A program made the position numbers and the translations under genes. A model generated the notes under the pieces. That model was not told the origin of the DNA. It was given only the letters and a program-made list of their open reading frames with translations, and did no database searches. 9,369 nucleotides of DNA from Bacteroidetes bacterium QH_1_64_81 (GTDB lineage Bacteria > Bacteroidota > Rhodothermia > Rhodothermales > Salinibacteraceae). Location of the stretch: NCBI GenBank assembly GCA_003022655.1, contig PXSX01000064.1, forward strand, positions 1 to 9,369. Direction: 5' to 3'. The stretch's first letter is position 1. Every line of letters begins with the position of its first letter. Below are positions 5,897 to 9,369 of this stretch, piece by piece.

Positions 5897-7573
5897 ATGG
5901 CTGAGGTTGACGTCGAAATGCCCAAGATGGGCGAAAGCATCACCGAAGGCACCGTCATCGCGTGGCACAAGCAGCCGGGCGACGAGGTGGAGCAGGACGA
6001 GATCCTGCTCGAGATTGGCACCGACAAGGTCGACACCGAGGTGCCCTCTCCGCAAGCGGGGGTGCTGACGGAGGCGCTCGTGGAGGAGGGCGACACCGTG
6101 GAGGTGGGCACCGTCATCGCGCATGAACCGGCCGCCGCGGAGGCCTCTGAATCCCGGCAGCCGTCGGGCGAAGAGGTCGAGGTCGTGATGCCCAAGATGG
6201 GCGAAAGCATCACCGAGGGCACTGTCATTGCCTGGTACAAAGACATCGGCGACGAGGTCGCCATCGACGAGACGCTCCTGGAAATTGGCACCGACAAGGT
6301 CGACACGGAAGTGCCCTCTCCGGCCGAGGGCGTGCTCACAGAGAAGCGCGTGGAGGAGGGCGAGACTGCGGAGGTCGGGACTGTCGTCGCCATTTTGGCC
6401 TCGGAGGCCGACGCCGGCTCGATGGAAGCCCCGGTTCCCGAGCCCCCCGAGGAGGACGAGACGGCCGAACGGGAAGAGACGGAGATTCCTTCCACGTCCC
6501 CCGCCGGCGACGGCGCGGTGCGCGACACCGACGAACCGGAGCGCCCCCCCGAGGAAACGATCAAGCGTCGGGGGGACGACGGCCGCTTCTACTCCCCGCT
6601 CGTCCGCTCGATCGCCAAGGAGGAGGGCCTCCGCATGAGCGAGCTGGAGTCCCTCGAGGGCTCCGGCCGCGGCGGTCGCGTGACGAAGGAAGACGTGCTC
6701 GCCTACCTCGAGGAGCGCGAGGAGGAGCCTGCCGCCCCTGCGACGGCCCCCGAGCGCCCGCCGCGCCCCAGTCCACCCGCCGAAGAAGCGCCCGCCCGCC
6801 CGGACTACTCGGTGGAGGAAGGCCCGAGCGAAGATGAACTCCGCCAGCAGTACGGCGACCGCATTGAGGTCCAGCCCATGGACCGGATGCGCAGGATGAC
6901 CGCCGAGCACATGGTGCGGTCGAAGGCCACCTCGGCCCACGTCACCTCTTTTGCCGAGGCCGACGTGACGGGGCTCGTCCGCCTCCGCGAGAGCAACAAG
7001 GAGGCCTTCCTGGAGCGCGAGGGCGTAAAGCTCACCTACACGCCCTTCTTTGCGAAGGCCGCCGTGGAGGCCCTCCGGGAGCACCCCATCCTCAATGCGA
7101 GCGTGGAGGGCGACAAGATCATCCTGAAGAAGGACTACCACGTCGGCATCGCCGTGGCCATCGGCAACAAGGGCCTGCTGGCCCCCGTCATCCGCAACGC
7201 CGGCGACTACAACGTGGTGGGCCTCACCCGCAAGGCCGCCAACATGGCCGAGCGGGCCCGCAACAAGGAGCTCCAGCCCGACGAGTTGCAGGGCGGTACC
7301 TTCACGGTCACCAACATCGGCTCGCTCGGCTCGCTGATGGGCACCCCTATCATCAACCAGCCGCAGGTGGGCATCCTCGCCACGGGTGCCATCCAGAAGC
7401 GTCCCGTCGTCGTGGAGGACGAGGACTTCGGAGACTCCATTTCGATCCGCCATATGATGTACCTCTCCCTCAGCTACGACCACCGCATTATCGACGGCGC
7501 CATGGGCGCGAGCTTTCTCCAGCGCGTCGTGGCCGAACTGGAGTCCTTCTCCGAGGATGACCCCCTGCTTTAG
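5897..7573 (+). CDS. 2-oxo acid dehydrogenase E2, dihydrolipoamide acyltransferase with two lipoyl domains
   Basis: E2 forms the core of a 2-oxo acid dehydrogenase complex and passes the acyl group from lipoyl-lysine to CoA. In the 558 residues, lipoyl domain 1 (2-77) and lipoyl domain 2 (93-167) each carry EIGTDKVDTEVPSP, with Lys44 and Lys134 as the predicted lipoylation sites. An acidic linker (about 168-228) follows, then a peripheral subunit-binding domain (231-272, FYSPLVRSIAKEEGL and GRGGRVTKEDVLAYLE), a Pro/Ala/Glu-rich linker (273-318) and the catalytic domain (320-550). The active-site motif SYDHRIIDG (526-534) supplies His529 and Asp533. The substrate could be 2-oxoglutarate (SucB-like), branched-chain 2-oxo acids or pyruvate; sequence alone does not decide, so no symbol is given. 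No E1 or E3 gene is adjacent. ATG 5897 opens directly on the lipoyl domain and lacks a Shine-Dalgarno. Confidence 0.95.
   Translation: MAEVDVEMPKMGESITEGTVIAWHKQPGDEVEQDEILLEIGTDKVDTEVPSPQAGVLTEALVEEGDTVEVGTVIAHEPAAAEASESRQPSGEEVEVVMPKMGESITEGTVIAWYKDIGDEVAIDETLLEIGTDKVDTEVPSPAEGVLTEKRVEEGETAEVGTVVAILASEADAGSMEAPVPEPPEEDETAEREETEIPSTSPAGDGAVRDTDEPERPPEETIKRRGDDGRFYSPLVRSIAKEEGLRMSELESLEGSGRGGRVTKEDVLAYLEEREEEPAAPATAPERPPRPSPPAEEAPARPDYSVEEGPSEDELRQQYGDRIEVQPMDRMRRMTAEHMVRSKATSAHVTSFAEADVTGLVRLRESNKEAFLEREGVKLTYTPFFAKAAVEALREHPILNASVEGDKIILKKDYHVGIAVAIGNKGLLAPVIRNAGDYNVVGLTRKAANMAERARNKELQPDELQGGTFTVTNIGSLGSLMGTPIINQPQVGILATGAIQKRPVVVEDEDFGDSISIRHMMYLSLSYDHRIIDGAMGASFLQRVVAELESFSEDDPLL
5918..6395 (+). 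repeat. internal tandem duplication encoding the two lipoyl domains
   Basis: The segment starting at 5918 recurs exactly 270 bp later at 6188. The protein copies align without gaps from residues 8-77 and 98-167. Near-identical DNA persists around the conserved PKMGESITEGTVIAW and GTDKVDTEVPSP coding stretches, while the second half of each domain has diverged. Confidence 0.85.
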
Positions 7574-7618
7574 GGGGACGTGAAAAAAGACGGACAGGTG
7601 AACGCGTACGCGGTTCTG

Positions 7619-7650
7619 CCTCCATACCTCCACACATCTACACGTACCAG
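7619..7650 (+). repeat. octanucleotide repeat array after the E2 gene
   Basis: Four imperfect 8-mers lie in exact register (7619-7626, 7627-7634, 7635-7642, 7643-7650) with theme CCTCCACA. They lie in the spacer between the E2 stop and the next terminator. The array resembles the stretch at 477-500 and, more loosely, the one at 8683-8722. Confidence 0.5.
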
Positions 7651-7678
7651 CGCTTCCGTTATTGACACCGTCGGGGAT

Positions 7679-7728
7679 AAGCCCTTGATTGGTAGACACC
7701 ACCGATCAATCGAGGGCCTTCTGTTTTT
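7679..7728 (+). terminator. probable intrinsic terminator after the E2 gene
   Basis: The left arm starting AAGCCCTTGATTGGT (7679-7693) pairs imperfectly, with bulges, with the right arm ending GATCAATCGAGGGCCTT (7704-7720), and is followed by a T tract at 7724-7728. It lies about 105 bp after the E2 stop and 60 bp before the next gene, so the recombinase-like gene is probably transcribed separately. Confidence 0.6.
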
Positions 7729-7787
7729 GGGCCGGGACGATGCCGAGCTAGGCGGAGGGCCATTTCCACCGCGACTCCTTTCCCGCT

Positions 7788-8645
7788 ATGCCCGACGACG
7801 CAAGCCCAGAAAACGACCTCGAGCTTTCCCTTCGGGAGCTTCGAGACCACCTTCAGGCCTTCCAAGACGACTACCTGGAGGACAAGAGCGACGAGACGGT
7901 AGGCACCTACCGCCGCTCCCTGAGCTCCTTCGAGAAGTGGTTCGTGCAGAAGAACAACGTCCGCTTTACCGAGGACGACATCCGCGCCTACAAAACACAT
8001 CTGATGGAGGACCGCGAACTGAGTCAGGTGTCGGTGTCCACCTACCTGACGGCGGTGCGACGCTTCTGCCAGTACCTCACCGACATTGGCGAGCTCAGTG
8101 AGAACCCAGCCAAGCCAGTGAAGGGCAACCGGCGGCCCGAGACGCACTCCCGCTCGGTCCTCACAGAGTCCGACATTGAACAGCTGAAGGCGGTCGTCGA
8201 CGATCAGACCCAAATCGACAAGCGCGACCAGGCCATCATTTCGCTGATGCTCTACGCGGGTCTGAGTGAGATCGAGATCGTGCGGGCCGATGCGGAGGAT
8301 CTGGAGCACACGCTCATGGGCCCTGTGCTTCGCGTGCAGGGCAAAGGTCGCGAGGTCAAGGACCAGGAGGCGCCGCTCGATCCGCCTGTCCTGGAGGTCG
8401 TGGAGGCGTACCTAGATACCCGCGAGGACGTGCACCCCGAGGATCCGCTGTTCGTGTCCCACGGCCATCGCTCGAAAGGGAAGCGGCTCAAGACGCGCTC
8501 GGTGCGAAGCCGCATCAACGGGTACCTCAAGGAGGCCGGCATCAAGCGCAAGGGCGTGACGCCGCACAGCCTCACCATGATCTACTACAAGAAGCAGGGC
8601 CTCCTGAAGCGCGATCCGGAGGAGCTGGAAGACCTGGACCTGTGA
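7788..8645 (+). CDS. tyrosine recombinase (XerC/D-like) homologue lacking catalytic residues
   Basis: The 285-residue product has the fold order of a Xer/phage-integrase protein: a SAM-like core-binding domain (about 18-110, with TVGTYRRSLSSFEKWF and VSTYLTAVRRFCQYL) followed by a catalytic-type domain (about 122-275, with RDQAIISLMLYAGLSEIEI and RVQGKGREVK). The residues needed for strand exchange are degraded. The first Arg, normally right after YAGL, is Ser160. The Lys of the GKG turn (Lys186) is kept. In the second box His260 is kept but the following Arg is Thr263 (TPHSLTM). The C-terminal segment carrying the second His/Trp and the nucleophilic Tyr is missing; the protein ends in an acidic tail instead. 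Neither other forward frame restores the missing end. It may be a non-catalytic DNA-binding protein or a decaying recombinase. ATG 7788 fits the family N-terminus. Confidence 0.8.
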   Translation: MPDDASPENDLELSLRELRDHLQAFQDDYLEDKSDETVGTYRRSLSSFEKWFVQKNNVRFTEDDIRAYKTHLMEDRELSQVSVSTYLTAVRRFCQYLTDIGELSENPAKPVKGNRRPETHSRSVLTESDIEQLKAVVDDQTQIDKRDQAIISLMLYAGLSEIEIVRADAEDLEHTLMGPVLRVQGKGREVKDQEAPLDPPVLEVVEAYLDTREDVHPEDPLFVSHGHRSKGKRLKTRSVRSRINGYLKEAGIKRKGVTPHSLTMIYYKKQGLLKRDPEELEDLDL

Positions 8646-8722
8646 CGCGTGAAGACGTGATGCGTGAGCTTCTCCACCGAACCGCCGATACGCCCACACT
8701 CCCACACACCAGTACGCCCACA
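8645..8722. repeat. octanucleotide repeat tract between convergent genes
   Basis: Right after the recombinase-like stop, GTGA-ending units occur (8645-8652, 8653-8660, then a shortened one to 8667). Five 8-mers then run in exact register from 8683 to 8722; CGCCCACA appears exactly twice (8691-8698 and 8715-8722) with variants between. The tract fills most of the 87-bp gap between two convergent genes. I see no good intrinsic terminator here. Confidence 0.55.
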
Positions 8723-8732
8723 CGGAGCAGCG

Positions 8733-9369
8733 CTACAGCGCATCAAGATCGGCTCGGACCGTAAACTGGTGCAACCCTCCCAGCTCCGACCACGAGTTGT
8801 ACGCATAGTCCACGGCAACCCCGCCGACTAGAAGTCCAAAGCCGCCTCCCAGCCCGCCGAGGTCAAACTGATCGGCGAGCGCGAGGTCCCGACTGCGGCG
8901 GTGGTTGTAGCCCAGGCGCAGGCGCAAATTGTCCCCCAACCGCATCTCCCCGCCGAACGTGAGGTGCGCCAGCACGTGATCGGTCGTCGATCCGCCCTCG
9001 ATGCCGGTGCCCGCCTTGGTCAGGTCGTACGCCGTCAGGGACAGCCGCAGGGGCAGATGGGCCAGTCGTTTCGACAGTCCGAGTTGCAGATCGAGGGGCA
9101 GCGTGACGTCCCGCCGTCCAAACCCGTCGAGCGACACGCCGAGGTGCCGGAGGGACGCTCCTACTGTGAGCTGATAAGCCGGCACGCGGTACAGCACCCC
9201 GAGATCCGTTGCCGCGGCCGTGGCCTGGACCTGGTCAATTTGGGCGTACAGCAGATGCATGTTGGCGCCGTATCGGACGCGGGGCCCCAGCGCGCGGGCC
9301 GCACCAACCGTGAGGGCAACGTCCCGGGCCGAGAAGGTGCCCGTGCGCTCTCCCACGTCGTTCCGTCGC
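8733..9369 (-). CDS. porQ: type IX secretion system outer-membrane protein PorQ (5' end beyond the window)
   Basis: The gene reads leftward and stops at TAG (complement of 8733-8735); its start lies past the right edge. About 212 residues of the C-terminal part are visible. They show alternating beta-strand patterns of an outer-membrane barrel and a run of segments typical of PorQ: TGTFSARDVALTVG, YQLTVGASLRHLGVSL, LDLQLGLSKRLAHLPLRLSL, HLTFGGEMRLGDNLRLRLGY, and a final GGGFGLLVGGVAVDYAYNSW before LGGLHQFTV. PorQ is an accessory part of the type IX secretion system of Bacteroidota and relatives, associated with the PorU/PorV surface-attachment machinery. A GTG at 9356 is in frame, but the frame stays open beyond it to the window edge, so it is not the likely start. 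No other T9SS gene is visible nearby, as is usual for scattered por genes. Confidence 0.85.
   Translation of the reverse strand, partial: RRNDVGERTGTFSARDVALTVGAARALGPRVRYGANMHLLYAQIDQVQATAAATDLGVLYRVPAYQLTVGASLRHLGVSLDGFGRRDVTLPLDLQLGLSKRLAHLPLRLSLTAYDLTKAGTGIEGGSTTDHVLAHLTFGGEMRLGDNLRLRLGYNHRRSRDLALADQFDLGGLGGGFGLLVGGVAVDYAYNSWSELGGLHQFTVRADLDAL

Noticed and set aside
5465..7702. Long minus-strand open frame across the end of hppA and the whole E2 gene
   Set aside because: It is antisense to well-supported genes, its composition mirrors the forward codons, and it spans the hppA terminator.
7580..8101. Plus-strand open frame overlapping the start of the recombinase-like gene
   Set aside because: Its translation crosses a repeat array and a terminator hairpin, then becomes Arg/Pro-rich out of frame with the real gene.
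9354..9356. GTG 9356 as the porQ start codon
   Set aside because: The frame stays open to the window edge with PorQ-like residues upstream of it, and the visible part is too short for a complete PorQ including a signal peptide.

Overview
The window looks like chromosomal DNA from a salt-adapted member of the Rhodothermota/Bacteroidota, most like Salinibacter. The support is a PorQ-type protein of the type IX secretion system, a GC-rich sequence with strongly acidic proteins (including a Glu-rich tail on ribosomal protein L25), a tRNA gene without an encoded CCA end, and almost no Shine-Dalgarno sequences before the start codons. The genus is an inference from these traits and was not checked by any search.

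Layout, left to right: the last 30 codons of an unidentified gene (1-93); a spacer with a possible promoter; tRNA-Gln(UUG) (329-399); prs, PRPP synthetase (590-1543); rplY, ribosomal protein L25/CTC (1835-2545), ending in a clear intrinsic terminator; pth, peptidyl-tRNA hydrolase (2667-3233); a 359-bp spacer; hppA, a membrane ion-pumping pyrophosphatase (3593-5704) with a strong terminator; an E2 subunit of a 2-oxo acid dehydrogenase with two lipoyl domains (5897-7573); a tyrosine-recombinase-like gene that has lost key catalytic residues (7788-8645); and, convergent on the minus strand, the 3' part of porQ (8733 to beyond the right edge).

The genes are mostly housekeeping. Prs supplies PRPP for nucleotide, His and Trp synthesis. 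The tRNA-Gln, L25 and Pth all serve translation. HppA couples hydrolysis of pyrophosphate, a by-product of biosynthesis including PRPP-using reactions, to cation pumping. The E2 protein feeds acyl-CoA into central metabolism. prs-rplY-pth is a commonly seen bacterial neighbourhood.

The less ordinary content lies between the genes. Two spacers (1594-1687 and 3283-3368) each carry two arms of imperfect heptanucleotide repeats (consensus ATTGCGT) facing a second arm in inverted orientation across a 23-25 nt centre. Three other spacers (477-512, 7619-7650, 8683-8722) carry imperfect octanucleotide repeats (consensus near CCTCCACA or CGCCCACA). Together they suggest two dispersed short-period repeat families confined to non-coding DNA. 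The other points of note are the probably catalytically dead recombinase-like protein, residue patterns in HppA that predict K+ dependence and possibly Na+ transport, and a pair of mutually exclusive hairpins after hppA.
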